Notes under the pieces: generated by a model
The model's database searches: none
What the model saw: the letters and a program-made list of their open reading frames with translations, nothing else
What the model was told of the DNA's origin: nothing
Shown: positions 43,171-53,100 of the stretch, piece by piece
How positions within the stretch are numbered: the first letter of the stretch is position 1
Layout: the number at the start of each line of letters is the position of its first letter
Translations under genes and position numbers: made by a program
Assembly: GCF_014905135.1 (NCBI RefSeq)
Contig: NZ_CP041406.1
Location: 620,001 to 684,000, forward strand
Direction of reading: 5' to 3'
Length of the DNA stretch: 64,000 bases
Origin: Sulfurimonas paralvinellae
GTDB lineage: Bacteria; Campylobacterota; Campylobacteria; Campylobacterales; Sulfurimonadaceae

Positions 43171-44808
43171 TTACGCACCTGGAATTGATTGTCTATGTTC
43201 GATAGAGTAAGTAAAAGTCGGCGTTGTTAAACCTTTGATGTATTTAACGAATTTACCAGTTTTTGCTTCATAGATACCGATACGACCAGCATTCCATTCA
43301 GAGATCATAGTCCAGTGACCATGATTAGCAGGTTCAGCGTGTAAGATTCTAGGAATCACAACTTTACCTTTTTTATCTTTAACTGTTGGCACTTTCCAGC
43401 TGTAAAGTACTTTGTGTGTTACAGGGTCTGTAACAGTACCTCTTTTTGTTCCAACAGTGATGATTCTGTCTGTTTCAAGAGTTTGTTTGTTGATAAGATA
43501 CATTTTGTTCCAGTTAGCTTTTCCGCCAAGTACACAGTCTGACCAGATAAATGGTGTATGCTCACTTGTACCAACGAAAAGACCACCACCAGCAGTTCTA
43601 ACGTGTGCAACAACATCCCAGCTGCTATCCCAGATAACAACATCACCAACATTCATACTGTTTGTAGCATAAAGCTGACCATATCTGTCATTGTACCAGC
43701 TAGATCCTTGACCTGGGTGAGGCTTGCTTCCTGGACCTGTATAGACTTTAGCAACGAGAGATTTCGTTTTAAAATCAACAACGCCCATTACATCAGAACC
43801 TTGAGATGCTTGCATTAAGTAACGACCGATCTCTTTACCTTCATTTTCAAAACCATCGTGTAAGATTTTACCGATATTTGGAATATCTCCAACGATTGGA
43901 TAGTTTGGTTTAGAGTAATCTACTATATAAACATGCCCTGCATCTTTAAGTGCAAATGCAATGTATGGACCGTACGGAGTATCATAAATACCTGCAACCC
44001 GGCTTGAACCGATGTCTCCATCCATATTGATAACAGATGATGTAGGGTATACTTTTAACGGCTCTAATGTCATAGCATCCATAAGTACTGCACCACCTGG
44101 AACATAGTTACCTGCCATGAGGTATTTACCATCTGGTGAAACTGCAAGACCACGAGATTCAGACCCGACTTGACACTGTGCAATTTTTTGCTGACCTTTT
44201 GAAGCAAGGTCGAACATAGTTACCAGACCTGAACGACTGATAGAGTATGCATAACGAGGCTGACGTTTATTTGTCACTGTTACGTGAACAGCAAATCCGG
44301 CAGGGTGTTTTGATAAAACTTTTCCATTTGTGCCATCAACAAAAACAACACGTGCAGCATCACGTTCTGTAACGAAACAGATATCTGTTACTTTTTTTAC
44401 ATCTGCTGCGTGAGGATATTTTTTCAACAATGCCATTCTGTCATTGAGCTTTTTCCACCCTTTTTTAACAGCATCCAAAGTAAGAACTTCAATTTTCTTA
44501 CCTTTGAAGTGTTGTAGGTAGTCAACCATTTTTTGTGCATCTGCTTTATTCATTTTTTCAGCAAACGGAGGCATTGCCGTACCCGGACGGCCATTTAAAA
44601 TAGTCTGAGCAAGTGAATATGAATTTTTGTCTTTTAACTTCGCTGGACGTAAATCAGCACCAACACCACCTTCGTGATTTGGTCCATGACATCCTTGACA
44701 CTCTTTTTCGAACATTTTTTCAACATTCATATGTGAAGTGCCGGCAAATAAACCTGAACTTACAACTGCAAGTGCTGCAACTGATATAACTAATTTATTT
44801 AATCTCAT
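43171..44808 (-). CDS. nirS: Cytochrome cd1 nitrite reductase NirS
   Basis: Reduces nitrite to NO in the periplasm. 545 residues from the ATG at 44808: signal peptide (KLVISVAALAVVSSGLFA), cytochrome c domain with CQGCH (37-41), then an eight-bladed heme-d1 propeller starting near residue 115, including a His-rich C-terminal part. The frame runs to 44910, but that N-terminal extension has no ribosome-binding site, whereas AGGAG precedes ATG 44808. Preceded by a small membrane protein gene and norB in the same operon. Confidence 0.97.
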   Translation of the reverse strand: MRLNKLVISVAALAVVSSGLFAGTSHMNVEKMFEKECQGCHGPNHEGGVGADLRPAKLKDKNSYSLAQTILNGRPGTAMPPFAEKMNKADAQKMVDYLQHFKGKKIEVLTLDAVKKGWKKLNDRMALLKKYPHAADVKKVTDICFVTERDAARVVFVDGTNGKVLSKHPAGFAVHVTVTNKRQPRYAYSISRSGLVTMFDLASKGQQKIAQCQVGSESRGLAVSPDGKYLMAGNYVPGGAVLMDAMTLEPLKVYPTSSVINMDGDIGSSRVAGIYDTPYGPYIAFALKDAGHVYIVDYSKPNYPIVGDIPNIGKILHDGFENEGKEIGRYLMQASQGSDVMGVVDFKTKSLVAKVYTGPGSKPHPGQGSSWYNDRYGQLYATNSMNVGDVVIWDSSWDVVAHVRTAGGGLFVGTSEHTPFIWSDCVLGGKANWNKMYLINKQTLETDRIITVGTKRGTVTDPVTHKVLYSWKVPTVKDKKGKVVIPRILHAEPANHGHWTMISEWNAGRIGIYEAKTGKFVKYIKGLTTPTFTYSIEHRQSIPGA

Positions 44809-44864
44809 TTTATTTCTCCTTCTAAAATTGAAGATTGGGCATGGCCCCAATGGAGCCAGCCGAA

Positions 44865-45017
44865 CTAGTTTTCGTTTTCTAAGCGTTTTTTCTCTTGGAA
44901 GTAAATCCAAATCATTGGAAGTACAATAATAGTGTGAAGAAAAATCGTTAACGTTAAAGGACCTTGGTTGAGCCAGCCGAAAAAGCTAGGCACAACGTCT
45001 GTAAATGGTTCAAACAT
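44865..45017 (-). CDS. 50-residue single-TM protein between norB and nirS
   Basis: Starts MFEPFTDVVPSFFGWLNQGP, with one TM helix (about 20-40, LTLTIFLHTIIVLPMIWIYF) containing a His, and a charged tail EKKRLENEN. The ATG has AAGGAGAT upstream; the norB stop lies 9 nt before it and nirS starts 56 nt after its stop. The AAGGAG site plus position in the operon make translation very likely. It looks like a small accessory subunit (CcoQ-like in size and topology) for NorBC or NirS, but I recognise no family. Confidence 0.8.
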   Translation of the reverse strand: MFEPFTDVVPSFFGWLNQGPLTLTIFLHTIIVLPMIWIYFQEKKRLENEN

Positions 45018-45026
45018 TTTATCTCC

Positions 45027-46451
45027 TTATCTTTCGTGTACTGGATTTTTACCAGTAGTAAGTAAATCTTTTGCAAGGAATACAAAACCTAGGAATGTTA
45101 CAGCACCCATAATAAGTCTCCAATCCATTGCTTGTATAAACCACATACCGCTTTGACCGTCAAAGTATCCTGCCCATGTAGCACCCATTTGTGCACGTGA
45201 GACAAGAACTTGAACGTATCCGGCAATAGTCAGTGCTACTGTCATACCGACAACACCACCAGTGATCATACTAACAGCCCAGATTGAAGCTTTTGTATGT
45301 TTCATAACTTTAAGACCATTTGTCCCTTGAACTGCGATATACATCATACCTACAAGGATAGTTGCATATGCACCAAAGAATGCCAAGTGACCGTGTGCTG
45401 AAGTAAACTGTGTACCGTGAGTATAAAGGTTTACCTGTGGTAGTGTGTGGAAGAATCCCCAGATACCAGCACCTAAGAAGTTACCAAATGCATTAAGAAC
45501 AAACCATGTAAACGCAGGTTTATTATTGATAACAGATACATCACTACCTTTAGCTTCTTCACCACCTTGTGTTTTACCCCAGTCATAAAGTACGTGGATA
45601 AACATTGCAACAAGTGGTAGTGGTTCTAGAGCTGAGAAGAGTGCACCAATTTCCCACCAGTACTCAGGTGTACCGATCCAGAAGTAGTGGTGACCTAGTC
45701 CAAGAATACCTGAACCAAATAGCATCGCAACCTCTATCCATAGCCACATCTCAACAACTTTACGGTGTGCACCGATCATAGTGATAAGACCATAAGCAGC
45801 GATTGAACCAACAAAAACTTCCCATGTAGCTTCAACCCATAAGTGGATTACCCACCACCACCAGTATTGATCAACAGAGATATTGTCAGTAAAGAACATA
45901 CCAGCTAAGTAAAGACCTGCAAATGCAATCATATCTGCCATAAGAACAGTTACAATTCCTGTTTGTTTACCTTTTATACCTGTTAAGAATAAGTTTGCAA
46001 CAAATCCTAACGCTACTACTACAATACCCCAGTCAGCCCAACGAGGCGCTTCGATATATTCACGTCCTTCAGTAATGAACCAGATAGTTGTTGCATCTGC
46101 CGGACCTACTTGAACAAGAAGGTAAACCAACACAACGACAACGATAGCAGCTGCAAAGATCCAAAAAAGAAGCTTTCCAAGTTTAATACCAACAGTTTCT
46201 ATACCTGTTTCATCAGGTAATAACCAGTAAACTGAACCAAACATTGCAAAAACCATCCATACTACAAGAGCATTGATGTGTAAGATTCTAGCAATAGAGA
46301 AGTCTAATACTCCATAAAGGAAACCTGGCATTACGTACTGAATTGCTGCAACTAAACCAAAAAGTAATTGAGCACCAAAAATGATAGCAGCAAAAGTAAA
46401 GTACCATGTTGCTAATTGTTTTGACTCTGATGTTAAATGATTATTTGCCAT
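45027..46451 (-). CDS. norB: Nitric oxide reductase large subunit NorB
   Basis: Heme-copper-type NO reductase subunit (2 NO to N2O) in the inner membrane, cNOR type with NorC. About 12 TM helices and intact metal sites: HINALVVWMVFAMFGSVYW (low-spin heme), HLWVEATWEVFVGS with FeB-ligand His and the conserved Glu, GLGHHYFWIG (His-His), and HGHLAFFGAY (heme b3/b ligands). ATG at 46451 behind AAGGAG is chosen; the longer frame to 46493 lies inside norC. Overlaps norC by 11 nt. Confidence 0.97.
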   Translation of the reverse strand: MANNHLTSESKQLATWYFTFAAIIFGAQLLFGLVAAIQYVMPGFLYGVLDFSIARILHINALVVWMVFAMFGSVYWLLPDETGIETVGIKLGKLLFWIFAAAIVVVVLVYLLVQVGPADATTIWFITEGREYIEAPRWADWGIVVVALGFVANLFLTGIKGKQTGIVTVLMADMIAFAGLYLAGMFFTDNISVDQYWWWWVIHLWVEATWEVFVGSIAAYGLITMIGAHRKVVEMWLWIEVAMLFGSGILGLGHHYFWIGTPEYWWEIGALFSALEPLPLVAMFIHVLYDWGKTQGGEEAKGSDVSVINNKPAFTWFVLNAFGNFLGAGIWGFFHTLPQVNLYTHGTQFTSAHGHLAFFGAYATILVGMMYIAVQGTNGLKVMKHTKASIWAVSMITGGVVGMTVALTIAGYVQVLVSRAQMGATWAGYFDGQSGMWFIQAMDWRLIMGAVTFLGFVFLAKDLLTTGKNPVHER

Positions 46452-47094
46452 TGATAGCTCCTTGCATATGTCCAAAGTTTCTTGGGAAACCATTTGTATC
46501 TATTGATGACATATGTTTTAAAAATGCAACCAAACCTTTAGCCTCTTCAGCTGTAATACCTAAATTAGGCATCATACGAGCATGTGTAGGATATTGGTCA
46601 GGATGTTGTAAGAATTCAGCCATAGCTTCTTCTTTTGTGTTTTTTCCAGTTAATGCCTGCATTGCACCATCTGGTCCCCAAGCTGGGTCTAACCATGCTT
46701 TTGTCAAGTCTGGTGCATAATAAGCTCCATTACCAAGAAGTGTATGACAATCCATACAGTTTTTAGCCTGTGAACCCAGTTTACCTAAGTGAAGGAGAGC
46801 TCCCGCTTCTTCTTCTGAATAATCATCACGACCAAAGAACTTCTCTTTTTCTCCGATTACCGGAACTTCATGACCGCGTTTTGCACTCATTTCATATGTA
46901 ATCTTGTAATTAATAACAGTAGGTCCTGGAACCCTTTTTGTTACACCATTTTTAAGATCTTGATCGTTACCCATTGCAATTTGTGCCGACGTATCAAACG
47001 TTAGCCAAATCAGTAGTATCGATGCAAAACCTGTAACCCACGTTGCTGAACGCTGCCAGAAACGATTGTCACTCCATACAGATTTATTAGCCAC
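46441..47094 (-). CDS. norC: Nitric oxide reductase cytochrome c subunit NorC
   Basis: Membrane-anchored monoheme cytochrome that hands electrons to NorB. 217 residues: one TM helix (about 17-36), then heme motif CMDCH (113-117) with TLLGNGAYYAPDL behind it and a distal Met in ARMMPNLGIT. Larger than the ~150 residues of Pseudomonas NorC because of ~60 extra residues between helix and heme. Confidence 0.96.
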   Translation of the reverse strand: MANKSVWSDNRFWQRSATWVTGFASILLIWLTFDTSAQIAMGNDQDLKNGVTKRVPGPTVINYKITYEMSAKRGHEVPVIGEKEKFFGRDDYSEEEAGALLHLGKLGSQAKNCMDCHTLLGNGAYYAPDLTKAWLDPAWGPDGAMQALTGKNTKEEAMAEFLQHPDQYPTHARMMPNLGITAEEAKGLVAFLKHMSSIDTNGFPRNFGHMQGAINGK

Positions 47095-47132
47095 TGTATC
47101 CTCCTAAAAAATTATTGTCAAATATATAGTTA

Positions 47133-47459
47133 TCAATGTTCATTCTCTTCATGAACTTGATTCTGCATATAATAAACTGCAAATGGAAGTAAAAACAATC
47201 CAATAGCAGCGACAACTAAAGCTTTTGCAGTAAAATCCCCTACATGCATCAAACTTCCCATTAAATACAAACAATAGGCAGTCATCATCCAAAAACCATA
47301 GGCTATAATCATTGTCCACGGCTTTAGCAGTTTAACTTTTACTGCAGTATATATACCAACATAAACTCCTCCAAAAACTAACACAAGTGCAGATGAGACA
47401 AAGATAGGTAAAAAATCATCGAGTGCTATCTCTGGTCTAACTACTGATGGATCTATCAT
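47133..47459 (-). CDS. Three-TM membrane protein heading the nor-nir operon
   Basis: 108 residues, about three TM helices (14-37, 45-67, 75-95) and a His/Glu-rich tail (QNQVHEENEH). It is the first gene of the operon, 38 nt before norC and about 45 nt from the predicted transcription start. Not recognised; too short for NorE and no clear NorF likeness. An assembly or electron-supply accessory of cNOR is the natural guess. Confidence 0.75.
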   Translation of the reverse strand: MIDPSVVRPEIALDDFLPIFVSSALVLVFGGVYVGIYTAVKVKLLKPWTMIIAYGFWMMTAYCLYLMGSLMHVGDFTAKALVVAAIGLFLLPFAVYYMQNQVHEENEH

Positions 47460-47503
47460 TATGCTTTCCTTAAACTTAGGTTAGATTTTAGAATCATATG
47501 TAG

Positions 47504-47543
47504 TGTATAAAGTTTTAGATTAAATTAGCTTGATTTAGGTCAA
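47504..47543 (-). promoter_or_regulatory. FNR/DNR box and -10 box of the nor-nir operon
   Basis: Minus strand: TTGACCTAAATCAA (47543-47530; TTGAC-N4-ATCAA), 20 nt, then TATACA (47509-47504). The box is centred at about -40. The start codon is at 47459. In the other direction it reads TTGAT-N4-GTCAA, exactly as at 26488. Confidence 0.8.
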
Positions 47544-47667
47544 TAATTACATATAAATTATAATTTTTTGATAAATTTTATTTTAAGTGTTACTTTATAG
47601 ACGTTGATATATTGAGTTTTAGTGTCAAATAATTTGAAGAGTGAGTAGAAAAAAAGCTAGAGGAGTT

Positions 47668-48795
47668 CTAGCTTTGTGAATGAAGGTATTTTTTAATCTC
47701 TTTGATGAGTGCTTCAAGTTTTTCTTTAAATGTAAAAAGAAGTCTTGATTTGTGATTGTCATCCTCACGCAGAGATGTTTTGAGCTGGACTGCTATTTTG
47801 TTGAGATTTTGAGCACCGATGTTTGCCGAGACGCCTATAATATCAAGTAATAGTTTATCTGCATTGTCGATGTTGTTGTGTTTAATAAACCTGTCAATAA
47901 CTTCATGGGCATTTTCATAACTTTTTATGAACTCTTCGAGTATTTCATGATAAAATTCACTGTCATCTCCTGAAATTTCCAGACCTTCTTCAACATCGAG
48001 TTCACTATAGTTGTCATCTGTCTGTGAAGTATTTTCATCAGGTGTATAGGCATAGAGTACATCGTAAAGTGCATCCATTTTAAGTGGTTTTTCAAGATGC
48101 TCTGTCATACCGGCTTCTGTCATTTTTCTGATATCATCAGCTGCTGTGTCACCGCTGAGTGCTACAACAACTATATGATCGTATTTTGGATTTTCTCTGA
48201 TTTTACGCGTTGCTTCGAAACCATCCATACGCGGCATATGGGCATCCATGAGAACCATTATGAAATTATCATCTTTTTCTAAAATTTCCAAAGCATCAAC
48301 ACCGTCATTTGCCACTACAATTTCAATGCCGCTTTCTGCTAGAAGACCCTGGATGACTTTTTGATTGATAATGTTGTCTTCTGCTAGTAAGAGGCGCTGT
48401 CCCGAAAATTCTTTAAAGTCTTCTTTTACTATTTTTGCATGTGGCGGTACATCTCGTTTGTGTATCTTTTTTTCTTGGGGAGCTTTTTTGTCAGCTGTTG
48501 TGCTTTCTACGATTCCGAAATCACCTTCCTCTTTGCCGTCAAGCATTTCGATAGATTCTTCATCACTTGCTGTTTCTTGTTCTGCCTGATTTACAGTCTG
48601 TGCATCTTCTGTATTTTCAACTGCTTCTTCGTGTTCGAAAAGAGTTTCATCAGTAACTGCAATAGTCTGATCTTCAGCCTCTTCAGCAGCTTCATTGTCC
48701 TCATTTTTGCGTTTTATTTTTATATATATCAGTATGACAACTAAAATGGCGACTAAAGCTAAAAGTTCGTTTTGATAGGCAGCTAAAAGGTCCAT
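47668..48795 (-). CDS. Membrane-anchored receiver protein with HPt-like domain lacking its His
   Basis: About 375 residues. N-terminal TM helix (about 10-27), an acidic linker (~90 residues), a CheY-like receiver (LLLAEDNIINQKVIQGLL, phospho-acceptor Asp in MVLMDAHMPRMDGFEA, switch Lys in LEKPLKMD) and a C-terminal HPt-like helical domain. In HPt domains the block AHSLKGVSGNIGA carries the phosphorylated His; here the matching stretch is LLLDIIGVSANIGA, so the His is Leu. Output is therefore likely protein-protein contact rather than phosphotransfer. Start at 48795 chosen because GAGG precedes it. No kinase gene lies near. Confidence 0.85.
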   Translation of the reverse strand: MDLLAAYQNELLALVAILVVILIYIKIKRKNEDNEAAEEAEDQTIAVTDETLFEHEEAVENTEDAQTVNQAEQETASDEESIEMLDGKEEGDFGIVESTTADKKAPQEKKIHKRDVPPHAKIVKEDFKEFSGQRLLLAEDNIINQKVIQGLLAESGIEIVVANDGVDALEILEKDDNFIMVLMDAHMPRMDGFEATRKIRENPKYDHIVVVALSGDTAADDIRKMTEAGMTEHLEKPLKMDALYDVLYAYTPDENTSQTDDNYSELDVEEGLEISGDDSEFYHEILEEFIKSYENAHEVIDRFIKHNNIDNADKLLLDIIGVSANIGAQNLNKIAVQLKTSLREDDNHKSRLLFTFKEKLEALIKEIKKYLHSQS

Positions 48796-48864
48796 AATCC
48801 CTCTTTTTTTAAAATATTGCTCAATCATACAGTATAAAAAATTAAACCTAAATCAAATTTGCTG

Positions 48865-48870
48865 TATAAT
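48865..48870 (+). promoter_or_regulatory. -10 box for rsmH
   Basis: TATAAT in GCTGTATAATCAC, 28 nt before the rsmH TTG start. No clear -35. Confidence 0.55.
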
Positions 48871-48898
48871 CACTTTAAATTTTATTTTAGGGTGACAT

Positions 48899-49828
48899 TT
48901 GCAAAATATTCCACATATTCCAGTCTTGTACAGAGAGGTCGTGTCAGCTTTTGAAAATATAGAAGATGGAATTATTATTGACTGTACTATGGGATATGGC
49001 GGTCACTCCTCAATGATTCTCGATGCAAATCCAAATATCAAGCTTATAGCTATAGATCAAGACCAGACAGCTATAGACTTCTCACGCAAAAGACTTGAAA
49101 AGTACGGTGATAGAGTTGAGATACGAAAAGGGCGTTTTTCTCAGGTTATTCAAGATATTCTGCGTGAGATAGATCCAAGAGATATCAAAGGCCTGCTTGC
49201 AGATATAGGAGTATCGTCACTGCAGCTCGATCAAAAAGATCGTGGATTTTCCTATGAGAGTGAGAATCTTGATATGCGTATGGATAAAGATGCACCACTC
49301 TCGGCGTCCAATGTCGTCAATGAATATTCACAAAACGAGCTAGAAAAGATACTGCTGGAATATGGAGAGCTGCGTAACTATAAAAAAATTGCCTCAGAAA
49401 TAGTGAAAAACCGTCCTTTTACTTCAGCTAAAGAGCTGAGCGACAGACTCAAATCTTTTATGCCAAGAGGTAAAAAGATTCATCCTGCGACACTTTTAAT
49501 GCAGGCAATACGCATAGAGGTAAATAATGAACTCGGTGAGCTGAAGTCACTGCTTGAAAGCATTGAAAATGCGAGACTGCCTCATGCAAAGATAGCTGTT
49601 ATCTCATTCCATTCGTTAGAAGACAGAATAGTGAAAAAGATCTTTTCAAAGTGGTCAAAATCCTGCATATGCCCGCCTGAAGCAATACGCTGCAGTTGTG
49701 GAAACGATCACCAGCTTGGTCACATTCTTACGAAAAAACCGATTATGGCAAAGGATGATGAGCTCAGAGAAAATGCCAGAAGTAGAAGTGCAAAGATGCG
49801 GATATTTCAGATGGATATCGAGGAGTAG
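48899..49828 (+). CDS. rsmH: 16S rRNA (cytosine-N4)-methyltransferase RsmH
   Basis: Methylates C1402 of 16S rRNA with SAM. 309 residues: PVLYREVVSAF, DCTMGYGGHSSMIL (SAM site), LLADIGVSSLQLDQKDRGFSY, RIEVNNELGEL, and a C-terminal CICPPEAIRCSCG Cys block. TTG start with AGGGTGAC ahead. Followed 3 nt later by an FtsL-like gene, as in dcw clusters. Confidence 0.96.
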   Translation: MQNIPHIPVLYREVVSAFENIEDGIIIDCTMGYGGHSSMILDANPNIKLIAIDQDQTAIDFSRKRLEKYGDRVEIRKGRFSQVIQDILREIDPRDIKGLLADIGVSSLQLDQKDRGFSYESENLDMRMDKDAPLSASNVVNEYSQNELEKILLEYGELRNYKKIASEIVKNRPFTSAKELSDRLKSFMPRGKKIHPATLLMQAIRIEVNNELGELKSLLESIENARLPHAKIAVISFHSLEDRIVKKIFSKWSKSCICPPEAIRCSCGNDHQLGHILTKKPIMAKDDELRENARSRSAKMRIFQMDIEE

Positions 49829-49831
49829 GGC

Positions 49832-50110
49832 GTGAGCGACAAGCATGAGCTTTTAGATGAAGTCGACGGACTTATAACACACAAAAGACGACTGGATTTC
49901 AACTATTTTTTATATATGATATTGACACTGCTTTTTATCGCAATGTTCGCTTTTCCAAAGATATATATAACACAGCAGATCTACTTTAAAAGCAGAGAGA
50001 TAGCAAAACTAAAAGTGGAGTATGAAACGCTTAAAGAAGAAAATAAACTGATTTCTGCTTCCGTTGAGTCCATCAAGTTTAAAAATCAAATCCTCGACAC
50101 AATGTTTTAA
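49832..50110 (+). CDS. FtsL-like small division protein
   Basis: 92 residues: short cytoplasmic N terminus, one TM helix (FLYMILTLLFIAMFAFPKIYI), then a coiled coil (REIAKLKVEYETLKEENKLISASVE), the layout of FtsL/FtsB. Position right after rsmH, where ftsL is found in dcw clusters, supports FtsL. GTG start 3 nt after rsmH. Sequence alone cannot separate FtsL from FtsB. Confidence 0.75.
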   Translation: MSDKHELLDEVDGLITHKRRLDFNYFLYMILTLLFIAMFAFPKIYITQQIYFKSREIAKLKVEYETLKEENKLISASVESIKFKNQILDTMF

Positions 50111-50119
50111 GGAAAAAAA

Positions 50120-53100
50120 TTGATTCGTAAATTTATAGAGTTTGCTATAGAAAAGCCACTACTCAATCATATTTTGTTGATCTTTATCTTTATGCTTTCC
50201 ATTTTTGCCTATATTAATATTCCAAAAGAGATCTTCCCTCCGATGAATATGGACAAGATCACTATTAAAGGCGGCTATGCAGGGACATCGGCTGATATTT
50301 TGGATAAGATGGTTGTACAGAGCATCGAGGATGATCTGCAAAATATCGATGAACTTGACACAATCAAAAGCAGTATTAAAAACGGCTCTTTTCTTATTTC
50401 TGCAGAGATAAAACCAGGTTCTGATAATATCTTGGTCTTAAATGATGTCAAAGATGTTGTCAGCGGTGTCAAAAAAGATCTGCCTGCAGATATGAATGAG
50501 CCTGTCGCTAAAATTAAAACACACGCTTTTCCTCTTGTACTTATTGCACTTTCAGGCGATGTATCCAAAGAAGAACTGCTTGAGCGTGCAGACGAACTTA
50601 AAAGTGAACTCTCTAAATTTAAAGATCTCAGTGATATTACCATTCGCGGTGATGCTGATGAAGAACTGGATATCTCTTTAAACTATCCCAAGATAAAAGC
50701 GTATGGCCTGAACTCTTCACAGGTAGTATCTGCCATCAGTAACATCAGCTCTATTTTTCCTATTGGGACGATTAAACAAAAAGCACATCATCTTTATATC
50801 TCTACGAACAACGGTGAAAAAAGTAGAGAAAAAATTGCCGATACCATCATCCATGTCGGTAGTGTAAAACTTCGTATCGGAGATATTGCCGATGTGGCAT
50901 TTAAACTTAGTGATTCGGCAGAACTTTCTCATTACAATGGTATCAGAAATGTTTCCATCAATGTTACAAAAAGTAAAAACGGTAATGCAATAGCACTTGT
51001 AAAAGATATTCGTAAACTTTTAAAAGAGCAGAAGCTGAAACATCCTAAACTCAACTATAGTATCTACACAGATACTTCTGTCTGGATCAAGAATCGTCTG
51101 AATGTCGTCTTTTCAAATATTGTCTTTGGATTGATGCTTGTTTTTTTGGCAATGCTGATCTTTATCAATCGTGGTATCGCTTTTGTCGTGGCCTTAGGGA
51201 TTCCAGTAAGCTTTATGATAGGGCTCATAGTAACGGAAATTTTGGGTGATAGTCTCAATATGCTCTCACTTTTGGGTGCGCTTATTGCACTGGGTATGCT
51301 GGTGGATGAAGCAATTGTTGTCGCTGAGAATATCTATAGACATCTTGAAGAGGGAATGGATAGAAAAGAGGCTGTTATCAACGGGGCAGCGGAAATGTTT
51401 CCGGCAGTCCTCACGGCAACATTGACAACTGTTTTTGCCTTTTTACCAATGCTTTTGATGACAGGGGAGATGGGGATGTTTATAAAAATCATCCCTATTA
51501 TGATTACGGTTCTGCTTCTCTCTTCTCTTTTTGAAGCGTTTTATTTCTTGCCGCTGCATGCACATGACTTTTTGAAAGTCTCACGTGAGGGGAGTTTTAC
51601 AAAAAGATTCTGGGATAAAATGTATGTGTGGTACTCCAAAGGACTGCATTTTTTCTTCAAACGTAAAGTTCTCTCTTTACTTTTTATAACGAGTGCCATA
51701 CTCGCTTTGGAATTTGTAATGATAAAACATGCAAAATTTCAGCTCTTTCCTGATTTTGACAATACACAGGTATATGTTTATGGAAAGGTAAACATTAACA
51801 ATGAACTCAAAGATACTGAAAAAGTGGTCACAAAACTTGAGAATATCATTCTCAAACATATCGACAAGAACAATGTCTCTTCGGTAACTTCAGTCATAGG
51901 TTTTAAAATGGATGCCAAGAACAGAGCTGAACTTGGTGAAAATATGTTTCATATCTTTATTGACCTGCATGAACGTGCACCTGAAAACTTTTTTGATAAA
52001 TACATAAGTCCTCATCTTTCTATAGAGTATGATCCAAAAGTGCAGACAAGAACAAAAGATGCAAAAGAGATAGCAGAGGAGATTAAAAAATCACTTGCAG
52101 GCATACGTGAGGCGAAGGATGCGAAATCACAAAAGCTTTTTGAAGAATTGGTTGTTAAAGTACCTGGTGCAGGTGTGATTGCCCATGATGTTGAGATAGG
52201 TTTAAGTTCTAAAAATGATGAAAGTGTTGTTCCTTATCTTAAGCAGTTAGAGAAAAAACTCTCTTCAATACAAGGTGTTTTCAATATTTCTGATGATGCA
52301 ACTCCTGGAGAAAAAGAGCTCAAACTCCGAGTCAATAGATACGGGCAGGAGTTGGGCTTTAACGAAGGAATCGTATCGAATGTACTTCGCGCCTATTATC
52401 TTAAAGGTGAATACGGTAAACTTTTTAACAAGTCAGGACTCATTAGAATCCGTTTGGAAAGTAAGCTTGACAGTGAGATCGATTCATTGAACAACCTTGA
52501 ACTGCAGGTACCTTCATCTAAGCAGTATGTAAAACTCAAAGATATTTGTGATTTTAAATATAAACAGGGTTATGTAACGCTGAAAAAAGAGGACGGCAAG
52601 CGTGTTCGCAGTCTTTTTGCTTCTACAGATAAAAAGATCATAACATCTTCTGAACTTATGCAGCAGATAGAACCGCTGCTTAAAGAGTTCAAGAAAAAAG
52701 GCATGATCGTTGAGATAAAGGGTGAAGAGAAAGAGAACAATAAAAATAAAAAAGAGATGATGCAGTCTGCACTTATTGCAATATTTTTAATTTTTATTAC
52801 TTTGGTATGGCTGTTTGATTCTATAAAGAAATCTTTAATTGTTATCAGTACAATACCGCTTGTATTACTTGGTGTTTTTGTAGGGCATTGGCTGATGGGA
52901 CTTAACCTTACAATGCCGGGACTCATAGGAATAGTAGGACTGGCAGGAGTTGTCGTCAACGATGGACTGATCATGGTTGACTTTATCAAAAAAGCAAAAG
53001 ATACGGAAGAGTTGATGCGACGGGCACAGACACGTCTGCGACCGATTCTTTTGACATCTTTGACAACGGTACTCGGATTGTTGACATTGATATTTTTTGC

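Noticed and set aside
44809-44910. N-terminal extension of NirS to 44910
   Set aside because: No ribosome-binding site, and it overlaps the 50-residue ORF in another frame; the signal peptide begins at ATG 44808.
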